In this document: piece after piece, positions 20,217 through 36,669 of the stretch
Numbering within the stretch: the stretch's first letter is position 1
Layout: each line of letters starts with the position of its first letter
From: Imbricaverruca yamaguchii
Lineage: Eukaryota > Arthropoda > Thecostraca > Neoverrucidae
Length of the DNA: 64,000 bases
Direction: 5' to 3'
NCBI GenBank assembly: GCA_034440575.1
Contig: JAOTOL010001624.1
Span: forward strand, 1,426,501 to 1,490,500
Translations under genes and position numbers: made by a program
Notes under the pieces: generated by a model
Database searches by the model: none
The model's input: the letters and a program-made list of their open reading frames with translations, nothing else
Told to the model about the DNA's origin: nothing

Positions 20217-22592
20217 GGGTCTATATCAGAACCTCTAATACTCAAAACCTATAATGCTTCAGAAACTATAATACTCAAAACGCATAATGCTTCAGAGCCT
20301 CTAAACAGTCGTCTTGGGGGAATGTTTAATACCTATGATGCTCAAAACCTATAATGCCTCAACCACATAATGTTTGGAACATATAGTTGTTCAGAACATA
20401 TAATACTCAAACCCTATAATGCTTCAAAGCCTCTAATACTACTCCCTGTGGGATTTTTCAAAACGTATAATGCTCAAAACCTATAATGCTTCGAAACCTA
20501 TAATACTCAATTCCTATAATGCTTCATTTCAATTAATATTCAGAAAGCATAACTCTCGAAACAGCTAATGCTTCAAAACCGCTAAAGCTCAAAGCCTATA
20601 ATGTTCGGAGCCTATAATGCTCAAAACCTATAATATCAGCTGACGACTGCACGCCATAATCGACCGTACCGTTCACTGTGCGTCTCCACCGTAATCTACC
20701 AATGGGGAACACCGCGCGGAAGCTTCCAGGTGCATCCGCCAGAGCGGCGACACTTGCGAGTAGTACGTGGGTTGCTCGCAGCATGGGCCGTGTTCACGCA
20801 TATGGCTTGTGAAAAGCGTGATATTGGAGAGGAAGCTCCCTGAATTAAATTACATGTCGGCGATTTCTAAGCTGAGTCACTGGTTTTACGAATAGGCAAT
20901 TTCAGTGTTTAAACACCCCGGGGGCGTATCCCGCTATAGTATGTGCTGTGGTCGATTATTCCGCCTTGACCGCTGCAGTAGAAGTACAGGATACCTGGCG
21001 CTCGTGTTCCCTTGCATGCAATAAGTATGCTTACACTGAATACCAATGGTATACTTATAACTTGTTTCGGGGGGAGTTTGAGGATGCCCAGGTTTGTCCA
21101 GTAATACTCATGCTAAGCTTGAGTGGTATAATTAAGCAGTGGCGCAGCCAGAAGTTTCTGAAGTGGGTGGGTTGACGAAAAAGATTTCATGGAACAGAGA
21201 CCGCTTTCATAAATAACAAAATACATGAAAGAACACTTCTGTTCAGGGGTGCTGTTTCATGTACCCCGTGTCCCTGTGGAATGCCTATGCCAGCTGGAAA
21301 GAGCAATCTCAGCTGAAGCGGACTTCCAACAGCTGGGGAGTAAACAGGGTACCTGATGGTCAGAGAGGGCTAGGATGATCATTTGATTTGGAAGTGCCCT
21401 TGGCGGAAGAACAAAACTTGAAGCTCGTTCTACTGGCTTGCCCACCCAGCTAACATGCTACCCGAGGCTCTGCTTCATTCGGCGATGGCAGAGATTATGT
21501 ATTGGACCAATGGCGTATATTGCCGAAGTCGCCATGCTGACCAAAACATGGACTACATAATCTGTCAGGATGTAACGATTAACATTGGAGACCTACATGG
21601 TATTTTAAGAAGCATGGTATCCAGGGACAGTACCTGAACCCATCCCGTCTACGGGGGAGGGTCTTGAACCCCCCCTCCCCCCCCAGGTTTTTCGCGGATA
21701 GCGAACGAACGGCGCATTCCCCACATCAATTTGGCATGATGTTTCAAAATTTTGAAACCAGGTCATCTAGGGTCAACGAATTAGTCAAAGTCAAGTGAGG
21801 TCAACTCCAAAAAAAAATCAACCAGTCGTCACGCTTTAACAGATAGAGATATTTTAATAACACTTTCAGCGTTTGCTTATCTTTAGGGATGTAACAAAAC
21901 GTATGAAATGAATTTTTCCATTTTTTACCGTTTTGACTTCTTATAACTTTTGCACATTTGCATATTGCAATTCAAATCGAAGATTATCGAAGTGCTCTGG
22001 AACTAACCTTGACCCACATTGACCCCATGTGCCTGTGTTGATCTCTGATCATTAAAAGTAAATGGTCGGTTGACCATTTACTGTGTGAACCGTAAGGCCG
22101 ACTATGGCGTGCGGTCGTCAGCTGATATTATAGGTTTTGAGCATTATAGGCTCCGAGCATTATAGGTTCTGAAGCATTATAGGCTTTGAACATTAGAGGT
22201 TTTGAGGCGTTAGCTGTTTCGAGTTATGCTTTCTGAATATTAGTTGAAATGAAACATTATAGGAATTGAACATTATAGGTTTTGAAGCAATATAGGTTTT
22301 GATCATTATACGTTTTGAAAGTTCCCATAGGGGACTTTCAATTAGAGGCTTTGAAGAGGCTTCACTTAGAGGTATTATAGGCTTTGAAGCATTATATAAT
22401 TTGAGTATTATGTGTTCTGAACAACTGTACGTTCCAAGCATTATGTGGTTTGAGACATTATAGGTTTGGGCATTATAGGTATTGAACATTCCCCTAAGAC
22501 GACTATTTAGAGGCTCTGAAGCATTATGCGTTTTGAGTATTATAGGTTCTTATGCATTATAGGTTTTGAGTATTAGAGGTTCTGATGTGCCC
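20217..22592. mobile_element. Foldback-type DNA element with long inverted arms
   Basis: The left arm (20217-20672) and right arm (22083-22592) are reverse complements of each other over about 450-500 bp. Both arms consist of a 15-18-bp tandem motif (ATAATGCTTCAAAACC and variants). The outer ends match (GGG..., then ATCAGAACCTCTAATACTC; CAGAGCCTCTAAA; GTCGTCTT) and so do the inner ends (ATATCAGCTGACGAC, GCACGCCATA). The roughly 1.4-kb middle has no transposase frame and contains a family F repeat. The element lies inside the 150-170-bp satellite, whose units flank both sides. Structure fits a foldback (FB)-like or long-TIR non-autonomous transposon. Confidence 0.85.
21665..22010 (+). repeat. 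Dispersed repeat family F, CpG-retaining copy
   Basis: Homologous to 43470-43805 over about 320 bp: CCCCACATCAATTTGGCATG, TCATCTAGGGTCAA, CTTTAACAGATA, GTTTGCTTATCTTTAGGG. This copy keeps CpG at sites that are TpG or CpA in the other. Confidence 0.85.
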
Positions 22593-22680
22593 TCGATTTT
22601 TTAATATGGTGACCATGGTTTCAGGTCAAGGTCATGAAAACGCACAAGATACTTTTTACGGCAAGTTTCCACGCAAATGA
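22593..22680. repeat. Satellite of 150-170 bp, right remnant
   Basis: TTTTTTAATATGGTGACC and TTTCAGGTCAAGGTCATG repeat the satellite landmarks of 19256-20216. Confidence 0.7.
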
Positions 22681-23149
<469 letters not shown>

Positions 23150-25250
23150 TAATGTCATCTGTAACATGAAAAATGTCTTGACTTGTGCAGTCTTGACAAT
23201 ACAGCATGGTGCTCGATTTGTCAGCTGGAATGTCACAGGATACTATTATATTCCAATAATAGGAGATTAATGAGTAATGACTTGGCGATCCCGAAATGTG
23301 GATCATAAGATCGCTGAATCATTTCTCATTAATGAACACAAACCTGACCTAAACTCAAACACCTCTTGGCAGGGTGGGAATTAAGGCACTTCCTAAGAGA
23401 TTTCATCTCTTAAAACATTTTTGCACTCTGGGTTCATACTGGATGGGATGGGCTCCACATGCACTGTGACACAAACATGCAGAAGGAACAAAAATACCAC
23501 AAAAACTATTACCAGATTGAAGAAAACATCCACCAAACATGTTATTCTACTTACAATTACCAAATAAATTAGCCACTTTTTATGCCATCAAGCACACAGA
23601 CAAGATATGAACACACATCACACCAAACCACAACCAAGGGAAGTTCCAACAACAACAAGCCAAACATTGGCCTGCTCACTGAACGGTGGCTTCCAGTCTC
23701 TACAAATTTGGCTGATGCACCTCCAGAAACCTGCTTTTGAGCCACCCTATAGTGGCTCTAGCCCTATATTGGTCTTCCAATCAATTGATGCAAGGTGTTT
23801 TTTAAATGATGTCATAACCATTAGCAAATTTGAACTTAACAGTGTCATACTGCAAGCACAAGACCTTGACTGATCCTTCTCTTTGCTCACAGCTATCACA
23901 TCCGACTGTGCCATTTGCAGTGTTGTGTTGGGTCTGTATCATATAGGGGATTAGCTGCATAGGTAGGTAGATGTGCACTCTGGGCTGAGGATGAAACATG
24001 AACTGTTTGTGTTTGTTCTTCACTTGGCTAGCCTTGTACTGAGACCAACAATGAAAGGAAAGCTCATTGCTCTAGTGAGTTATGAGACAAAGCTGAGATG
24101 ATCATCATGACTCCCTGTCTTGCTGTGCCATCCATTGTTCACTTCTTTGTTTCTATGCTTTGATGTGACCAAAAATGATGTGTATTACTTATGAATATTA
24201 TGTAGGTACCTACTGACTAGGTACATATGATTTTCCTGTTGGTTACCTGCAGATAGATTCCATGCATAAAAAATAATATGTCCATGAAAATGTACACCAG
24301 GAGAAATCTGTTAGCACTCCGACTCTAAACCTGTTAAGCAAGTTTCCCACCCTGCCTCTTGGCCAATATTATTATGTGATTAGTGATAAGACATTCATCC
24401 ACAGTGTGTATAGTGTGCATGATGAATATGTTATGTCATCTATGGAATCAAAAAGCCTTTGCCTAGCAATGCATGACAACAACATATATAATATATCATG
24501 CAGTGAGAATTTGACTGTTAGTTGGAATTGCTTTTTATGGTTTGGCAAAGGGTTGCACCTGAATATACATGAAGAACAAGCAACTTTCAACTGTTTTTTC
24601 TCCTAATCATCAATGGAAGGTCATCATAGGATTTTGATAAAATAAATAAATAACCTAACTTAGCCTAACCTAGACTAATATAATGTAGCATAATACATAA
24701 AATATGTGACTGCATTATATAATCTAACCTAAACTATCTAGAAAACAAAAATTGTCCCCAAAAAAATTGTGGGCTGTGATGTCATGAAATATATGCAACA
24801 TTGACAGCACTGCCCTTGTCAATAAAAGCATTACAAGGAGCTCCCAGCCTTACAGTTGTGATGGGTTGCAAATATTTCTTCTCTTGAATATATGTCCAAT
24901 TAAGGCAGAAACATCAGGTTTTCTGTGTCCAAGAGTATTAAATTGAGTTTATTATCTGTTGAACTTCCTTATCATGTCTCTGACACAACAGAGATGGATA
25001 ATTATATGAGATGGCTATTTTCATGGAGTGGTGATTATGATGGTGTTTTTCTTTGCCAACTGAAAAGTAATAATTTGCAGAGAGAGTATGTGGTTCCATT
25101 GTCTTAATCACATCAAGAAGCATACTATTTTATTAATTGCAAAAATCAATATTTATCTAAGTGGTCATATTTATAAGTTAAATCTTCAGATTTCATGGTG
25201 TTAGCTGGATTTTAAGATGTCTGAATACCATTTAATGGCTGTGCTTAATC

Positions 25251-25550
25251 CACCCTCGTAGCTCAGTTGGTTAGAGTGCTGGCCTGCATATCTCCCCTGT
25301 ACTGGCAACACAGGGTTTGAGTCGCTTTGCATGCTTGCATTTAGCCCCCAGCCAGGAGTGTCAGTTTGCAGCTGGCCAATAAGGGCGGGGACGAGCTATC
25401 AGGCGGCTGTGTTGGTGCATTGGAACTGGAGTTCATGGATCAGGTGGTGGGGCCAGGGTTCACACAACAAGCTCTGCTGGGCAATAGAACCCTGGTTCCT
25501 CAAGCCACCCCAGCAACAACTTGGATTATTTTTTTTTAAAAAAAAAAAGA
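25251..25550 (+). mobile_element. tRNA-derived SINE remnant (family B-like)
   Basis: The head CTCGTAGCTCAGTTGGTTAG (A box) and GGGTTTGAGTC (decayed B box) are followed by a unique body and a T/A-rich tail at 25515-25550. The anticodon arm does not fold convincingly, so this is not a functional tRNA. Confidence 0.65.
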
Positions 25551-26514
25551 TTGTGTGACTACTTATTTCCATCAGAAGGCTTACATTTTGGTTTTCAAGC
25601 AAAGTACCTGCCTACCTGATGCCAAAAATGGTGCTTTAAGTCAAGTTATACCTGAATCACAAAGAATAATTTAAATATAACATAAACATATGTGAGTTTT
25701 CACTTTAGACCAGGTACAGTAATTCAAGGTAATACTTGTAGAAACATTTTTCTGAATGTGATTAAGGCCAAAGGACTGCCCATTCATACAGGAAAAGCAT
25801 ATGTTTCAGTTGCAACAAAGGATTGCATCACCATTATAACCTAACTCAGTATATTGTGTTCTTTGAGCCATGACCCAACCTCAAGCCACATAATTTTAGT
25901 TTTGAAAAATCCAGAAAATGAATTTTTGGAGTTTTTAAATTTTTGTTTTTACAAAAATCAAATTTTTCCTTGCATTTTGTGCTGGAATGAATTGCCACAT
26001 AATTTTAGTCATGCACAGGAATATGCTTCTTCATGCAATGTAGTATCAGCTTTAGGGTGAAAAGGTACCATAAGCTAACCTAACATAGCATGACCAGATT
26101 TTTGCTTTTTAAAACAGCCATCATATTTGTATTCAATTTTTGGTAAATGTATATAACAAGCCCAAGGCCAGTTTTTGGTTTAATATATCCCCTGGTTCCT
26201 TCTGATGTGATGTGCATGATTTTCCTATCCATTACTTCGGAAAATGGCAAATTTCCAAGATGTAAGCAATTCAAGTTTAGGTGCTTGTATCTCAATTAAG
26301 TCTTGCCCAGAAAATAACATCAAATTAATGCAGGTAACACTAAAAGGATGGCAAAAATGCAATGCATGTTTCCTCACTCACAGTGCATGTTATTCCAGCA
26401 CCCCAAAACAAGATTTTGGGAAATTATAGGGAGAATATGGGAATAATGTATGATTGGGGTAGGGTAATATATAGCAAAGAATAATGCCAAGGTGCAGGAG
26501 AGGAAGCCAACCTG

Positions 26515-26712
26515 CTGATTGAATGCATAGAACCTACTGATGTTGGATCACCTGTGACCTACTTATGTTGGATTGCTTATAACCTACTGTTGTTGGATCC
26601 CATAAACCAGCTGATGTTGGATTGCCTATACCTGCTAATGCTAGATCACCCACTTTTAATATACCCACTTTTGTTGAATTGGATAAAACCTACAAATGTT
26701 GGATCAACCAAT
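26515..26712. repeat. About 32-bp minisatellite
   Basis: About six degenerate units on the theme AACCTACTGATGTTGGATCA in SRP54 intron 1. Confidence 0.7.
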
Positions 26713-27259
26713 ATCATTGTCACTAAATGAGTCCAATCATCCACATCATCTAATGTGGCAATGCTAAGTGGTGTGATTTTTGGTGGTGAATATCTTGCTT
26801 GCATTTAGTTTCCAAAAGAAAAGGTAGGGGAAGAAGTTCCTGGGTAATCCTCAACAAAACAACACATACATTTTCCTCCTGTTTGTGCTTGGGCATTTCT
26901 GTACAAATATCAAAATTTCCAACATGAGCCTATCCTATCCTGAGCTTCACCAAAGTGACATTTTGCCATATTTCACCATGTTGCATTGCAGATTAGCACA
27001 GTGAATGATCATAGCTGAAAGAGTTAAACAGACAGTTAATAGCCACAGTTGGATACATAGATATTGTGTGACTCTAAATGATCACAATTTTTGGTTGAGT
27101 CTCCAAAGAATCTGAGCAACCAACAGATGTTGTAAAGGACAAACTAACATATCAGAGATATCAACTACATGACCCCATCCTCCACATGTGGGGGGTCCTG
27201 ACATCCCCCAGATTACAGCTGGAAACTTCAAGCTGATCAGTCCACCACATAGTCCCTAA

Positions 27260-28335
27260 GCTACATCTGCTGCTGCAGTTCCTGCTGAGTTGTCATGCAT
27301 GGTGATGCAGGAGGAGTGTGCTGGCATGGAGGTGACCATGGGGGCAGGTCGGCAGCAGGTGCTTGTGCCGGGGAGGAGGTGTCGCCTCTTCGGGCTTGGA
27401 TATTGGCGTATGCACGGTCGTCCTATCTGCTGATGGTGTGCCTTGCTGGATGATGGCAGGCATTGTGTTTTGAGCGGAAGTGAATGGGTGGTCGCGGCCG
27501 ATAGTGTGCTGGTCGTAGTCACGAGGAGGCGGACTGGGGGGGTGGGGGTCCCTGACCCGACGTCAGTCTCGTTGGTGGGCTGTGGACGCTTGTGAAGGGG
27601 GTGGCAACAAGGATGATGTGTGGTGGTCAGCACGTGCCAGTCCTTTGATGTTCTGCAGGGTTGCTTACCTCTCACGGTCGCCCATCCTGACCGTCCACCT
27701 TGACTAGGCACTGGTTGTGAGGCTTTTCCTCGACGACTATGCAGGTCTTGTCCTGTCGCTTGCTGCGGGCGCCCATCTGATCTTGCAGCAGCACTGTGGT
27801 GTGGGCTGGCTGCAGAGGCTTCTGCTGAGGACGATCTGTGCTGGGGATGTGCTGCCTCAGGGTATGGGGTGTTACGAAACTGCAGCAGGCCGGCCGTAGC
27901 CACTTCCATGTCGAGTCCTCCGCAGATGTTCGTCCGTGATGTCCGCCCGTGATGTCCGGAGGTGAACTCTGGTCCACAATCAATGCTCAGCTCCTCGGCC
28001 ACCCAGAAAGTCGCGAAGTGGTTGACGAGGGCCTTGCCGAAACCCTTCTCGCAGACAGAAATGCGATGCTGTGCGGCCTACTACTAAACCTGTCTATCAC
28101 AACCAGGCACACGATGCCACTCGCCATGCAGAAGTCAGCGGTGATGGCCTGGAAGGGTCTTGTCGGCTCACTCGGTTTTATCGGCGGCATGGGTAGCTGG
28201 GAGGGCGACATTCTCCAGCACTCATGACACGTGGTGCGTGCGTTGTCAATGTCTTAGGAGATGTCCGGCCTAAAAGCTGCACCTTTCATTGGACCTGGCA
28301 TCTTGCTTGTGCCGTGGTGCGCTGCGTGAAGCGCG
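27260..28335 (-). mobile_element. Ty3/gypsy retrotransposon integrase remnant
   Basis: Read on the minus strand, fragments follow the order of a Ty3/gypsy integrase: the HHCC zinc-binding region (LHAAHHGTSKM at about 28300, then TTCHECWRMSPSQLP at about 28225), the catalytic core with the first acidic block (PFQAITADF), LVVIDRFSS, and the second (AEELSIDCGPEFTSG at about 27960). A decayed tail follows with FRNTPYPEA. Stops and frameshifts separate the blocks, and no protease, RT or LTR is visible. It is a dead fragment antisense to SRP54 in its first intron. It is CpG-rich, unlike the intron around it, so it is either young or not subject to CpG loss. Confidence 0.82.
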
Positions 28336-28742
28336 CAAACGGAAAACATAGCGGAACAAAATATGCTGATTCATAGCTAAGTGCAATTGGAAAATTGAGC
28401 TATACTCCTTAAGCTCAGTTCTGATTACCATTCATGTGGGAGCTCGGAAATTGTTGGTATGGCACCGCCATTACAACCAATAAATGTGGAAATAGATGGA
28501 TTCATACTATGCTGGAAATAGAAAGATGTGTCATGCGCCTACTTCAATTGATACGAACACTAAGCTCTGCTTCCACTAAGATTCCATGTCTTTCTTTCAG
28601 ATAACTAGGAAAGGTGCCGGCAAAGGGCATTTGCCATTTGCACCTCTCTCTCCACCATCAGAAATAAGGAGCTGGCCACCTGTTTGCCCATTCCAGGCAT
28701 GATTGTATCGCCCTGATTCTACCCTTAGAACATTAGAACTGA

Positions 28743-29943
<1,201 letters not shown>

Positions 29944-30119
29944 TGAGACTGGTGCGGGCGTGTGAGCGGTACCCCCTGCGAGGTGGTTGGGTCGTCAGTA
30001 GATCTGGGGATGGAATGTCACTGCGTCATCACAACTGAGCGCCGCGAAGACGAGCTGTTCGACATAGCCAAGTGGTAGAGTCCGGTTGGTGTCCGGTCTC
30101 CTGGTGTCCGGTCGGTGGG

Positions 30120-30345
30120 GCCCATGGCTCGTTCTCATGTCTCGCCTGTCGGAGCGACTCATGACTCGCACGCCTGTCTTGTCGGTCGGTACGACTGGTG
30201 ACTCGTTTGCATGTCTTGTCGGTCGGTACGACTTATGACTGATACTTGTCGGTCGGTACGACTGTTGACTCGTACGCATGTCTTGTCGGTCACAACGACT
30301 CATGCATCGTACTCGTGTGTTGTCGGTCGTACGACTCATGACTCG
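30120..30345 (+). repeat. Minisatellite in SRP54 intron 3
   Basis: Degenerate units of about 35-40 bp on GTCGGTCGGTACGACT, then GACTCGTACGCATGTCTT. Confidence 0.75.
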
Positions 30346-30891
30346 TATTTCAGTTGGAAGGAACTCGCCTGCCAAATCATCTCGGCAATTCCTCAATTTA
30401 TGTATCTTCGTGAACGATGTAACGGCAAAAGGTCTTCATTTGAATAGCGAGGAGACGACACTGACGCGGCTTTGATAGCGAGTAAGCATCTGTGACGTCA
30501 CACGCGCGTGTGAGAATCCAGTGCGACCGGCCGGCCGGTCGCACTGGCACAGAGGTCTAGCGAGCATCGCGCGGTCCGGCGGACGGTCCGGCCCAATAGC
30601 TATGAGAACCGAGCTTGAGAGGCCTGGCAGGTGGGTCTGTGCATAGGACCACTCAAGAGTATCACTATTCACTATTACTATTAAGCAGATCACTATTAAT
30701 CAGGACTGTTTAATAGAAGTGCATAGGTGGGCTTCTGTAGTGCACGTAAGTTCACGCTTAGAAAAAGACTTACCTGTATATATGCTGACTTCAGTCGTAT
30801 TTGGCTGGTCTACCGAGCAGTTGGCCCAGCCAACTTATGCCAGTGACGGCCGCCGGTGACCCGATGCCGCCCTGAACCGAACGACGGCTGA

Positions 30892-31215
<324 letters not shown>

Positions 31216-31388
31216 CGATCCTGTGACAAACCTCTATGACAAACTTCTACATCATGTGTTCAGTAAGATGCTGCTCACCGTCGTTTAAAAGATTAACACA
31301 TACCCGTGGCATTGCTTCACAAAGCCGTGACATGCTCGCGTTTTCATGCAGCTGAGCTCACCTTGCCCGATGCCGATGCGTCCTATGA

Positions 31389-31595
<207 letters not shown>

Positions 31596-31619
31596 TGAGT
31601 CGTCTCGAGACGGTCTGAG

Positions 31620-31964
31620 CGGTTGGATTGTGGCTTTACGACGTACTCCGAAGCCGAGGCCATACGGCGTCGCCCGTCTCTCACCCTGGCAGGGAGGGCG
31701 GGCGCCGCGGGGAATCGAACCTCCGCACTTCTGGCGTGCCAGATTCTCAGCTTCACCACGGGGACCGCGGTAGCTCAGTTGGTAGAGCGTCGGACTATTG
31801 ATCGGGAGATTGTGTGTTCGAATCTCACAACCGACGGCATTTATCGAGTCCACTCGCGACCAATTGCTCGAGAGAGGTTGGTGACGGAAATATGACCTAG
31901 CGGTTGAATGCATCGTAAAAGAACCCAAGGTTCTTCAGCTTCACCATTGAGCTACCGACGCCCT
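31620..31964 (-). mobile_element. SINE family A (minus) split by a nested insertion
   Basis: The body of family A runs 31620-31759 (B box GGTTCGATTCCCC in minus sense). Its tRNA head (GGCGTCGGTAGCTCAATGGT in minus sense) resumes at 31948-31964 after the inserted SINE. Lies in SRP54 intron 5. Confidence 0.85.
31760..31930 (+). mobile_element. SINE family B inserted inside SINE family A
   Basis: The head CCGCGGTAGCTCAGTTGGTA (A box), then GTGTGTTCGAATCTCACA (B box) form a recognisable tRNA-like unit. A body follows with GCGACCAATTGCTCGAGAG and CATCGTAAAAGAACCC. The flanks TTCTCAGCTTCACCAC (31744-31759) and TTCTTCAGCTTCACCAT (31931-31947) look like a 16-bp target-site duplication. The anticodon stem is imperfect, so I do not call a functional tRNA. 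Confidence 0.85.
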
Positions 31965-32392
31965 TCGAGGTTTTGACGTTCGTCGTGAGGTCTGTGAGGT
32001 CAGGTGTCGTCTAGTTGTTCTCGGATCTGATGGCGCTGTTGTACCGGGTGCCTGTTCAGTGTCTTGCTGTTGTAGTTTGATCGGTGGTTGTATCTGGTGC
32101 CGCTGTTTGTTGATTGGTTAATGATTATGGTTTCGGGTCGGTCGGTGACGGTGCTCTTGGCTCTGTTGGCATTGTCATTGTCATCTGTTTCGTGTTGATC
32201 CGTGTGTTAATGTGCTGAGTTGTTGACAGCTATGGCACGGCGGATTCCGCATGGAAATTGATAGCCGCACGTGTTGAATTTGTGTGACAGCTTTACGTCG
32301 GACGAAAGCGAATGAGCGCTTAGAACGCTGCCGTTTACACTGATACACGACGGATGCGTTCAACGTGTGTGGCGGATCAGCGGCGCGCTTAA

Positions 32393-32886
<494 letters not shown>

Positions 32887-33120
32887 GTGTGTGGAGAGTG
32901 ACCGGTTTGATTGGTACCACAAAGATAAGTAATGAACCATGTGGCTGGATATCCATGACAGGAAGAACGACGGCGACTGATCGTTTTTCCGCACTTTCGT
33001 AGGCTGGAATATTCGCCGTCCAGAAATTGCTGTGGCTGTTACCTTGCCTTCCCCATGCCTTCTTTGTCTTTTCTTTTTTGTCTAGCAAGCATGTAATGCA
33101 ACTTCATTGCCTTTACGCGA

Positions 33121-33312
33121 AAGGGCGTCGGTAGCTCAGTGATTCAGCTTAGTGTCTGGCGCGCCATAGGTACTGGGTTCGAGCCCCCTCCCCCCCCCCC
33201 CGATGCTCGCCCTTCGTGCCGGAGTTAGGGGCAGGCCATATGACCTCAGCTGAGCACCTGAGACCATATGGTCTCAGCTGCTGAGTGCGTCGTAAAGCCA
33301 CAACCCATCCAT
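33121..33312 (+). mobile_element. tRNA-derived SINE, family A, plus orientation
   Basis: The head GGGCGTCGGTAGCTCAGTG and B box TGGGTTCGAGCC are followed by a run of 13 C and the family A body ending GTCGTAAAGCCACAACCC. In SRP54 intron 6. Confidence 0.82.
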
Positions 33313-33365
33313 CAGCCTTCACGCGACGCTCATGCAAATGTGATAGAAAACCCAATGGTCGTTAA

Positions 33366-33716
<351 letters not shown>

Positions 33717-34604
33717 TGAGTTCATTAACTGGCACAGGTATCCTCCATGTAATTACCATTACGCGTGAGAACCGGGGCTGGTAGTTGTATGCCATGGACC
33801 AGTGTTGAACAGTTAAAACCAAGGTTAAGACGGTGGGCTGGTGATAGATTTGACCAACTAGTGGCTAAAGTTGGTAAAAACACCAATAACTTCCTGCCGC
33901 CCTCCTCAGAGGATGCGCAAGTTTGTTTGGTCCTGGTGCATTTTTATGTTTTCTGGTCAGGTCAATCGTTGGATCATGTTTTTAGGTTTGTAGATAATTA
34001 TAGAGAGTAGCACCAAATTCATTGAAAGCAAAACAAGCCGATGATGTGGTGCTACTATGATCTGGTGTTCAAGCTATGGAAACTCAAAATAAACAGGAAA
34101 GTGCAAAGTTTAGCTACTCAGTCCTTTATGCTTCTGCTCGAAACATTGTTTCTAATATAAAGTATATGAAATATGATGATCTCAAAATAGCACTTGAAAG
34201 ACAGAGAACGCCGTTCGTTAAAAATAATAAACGGTAAGAAGACCGGCACATAACAGCGCATTATCCCCAGTTAAGAGCAACGCCTTATTGACGTCTGATT
34301 TTGTTCGATATGCTGTATCTAAAAACGGCTGGAGGTGATGGTCAAGATGGCCTTGTCATAAAAATTGAACGTACCCTAAGTAGGGTGCGTTCAAAATTGA
34401 AGTGACAAACAATATTGAATATTGCAACATACTGTTCCCAAGCTGTTTCGCAAATAGACCAAAAATTGAATGAGGTGGATCCTCTAATCAGGGCGGGGTT
34501 GACACTTCTGCTATTTCTGTGAAAATGATTGGCAAAAGAGGTGGGATACAAAAATAACACTCGTCATAGAACAGCCATAGTCGTCAACAGTATGAACTTG
34601 GCAT

Positions 34605-34830
34605 CGTGATTCTGTAACCTGGATACAGTGATATGGTTACCTGGATACTGTGACACTTTAACCAGGACACCGTGACAATAGCCTGTACACCGCGGCACTA
34701 GCTTGAACACCGTGATATGGTAGCCTGGATACTGTGACAGTGTAACCTCGACACCATGACAGTGTAGCTTGGACATCGTGACAGTGTAACCTGGATGCCA
34801 TGGCACCGTAACCTGAACGTCGTGACGTAA
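34605..34830 (+). repeat. About 22-bp minisatellite
   Basis: Roughly ten degenerate units on GTGACAGTGTAACCTGGACA, then CC. Confidence 0.8.
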
Positions 34831-34889
34831 CAGTGGTGACTCCACTGTTGAGTTAGCTACTCATTGTCCCTGTGTGGCCCGTCGGTGCA

Positions 34890-35056
34890 GCCTGGGGACG
34901 AGTAGTCTGGGGTAAGTTGCTCGTTACAATCGAGGTTGTGGTTGAGTCTGACCTGTCGCACCTTCGCCCGCGACCAATCGGCGTGAGGGATTGGCGACGC
35001 TGCATGACTCAAGGTCGATGTGTCGTAAAACCAATAACCGACACCGACCAACCGTC
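34890..35056 (+). mobile_element. tRNA-derived SINE, family C, diverged copy
   Basis: GGGGACGAGTAGTCTGGGGT, then GACCAATCGGCGTGAGGGAT and GTCGTAAAACCAATAACCGA match the cleaner copies at 49493 and 51763. Several single-base deletions lie in the tRNA-like head. Confidence 0.8.
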
Positions 35057-35121
35057 GGTGCAGCCACCACTCCGTGACCGGACCTGTCGCGCGTGTGACG
35101 CCCTGTCGCCGGCTAGTGTGA

Positions 35122-36669
<1,548 letters not shown>

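Noticed and set aside
31764..31836. Possible functional tRNA gene
   Set aside because: A and B boxes are good but the anticodon and acceptor stems do not pair properly, and the flanks show a SINE insertion.
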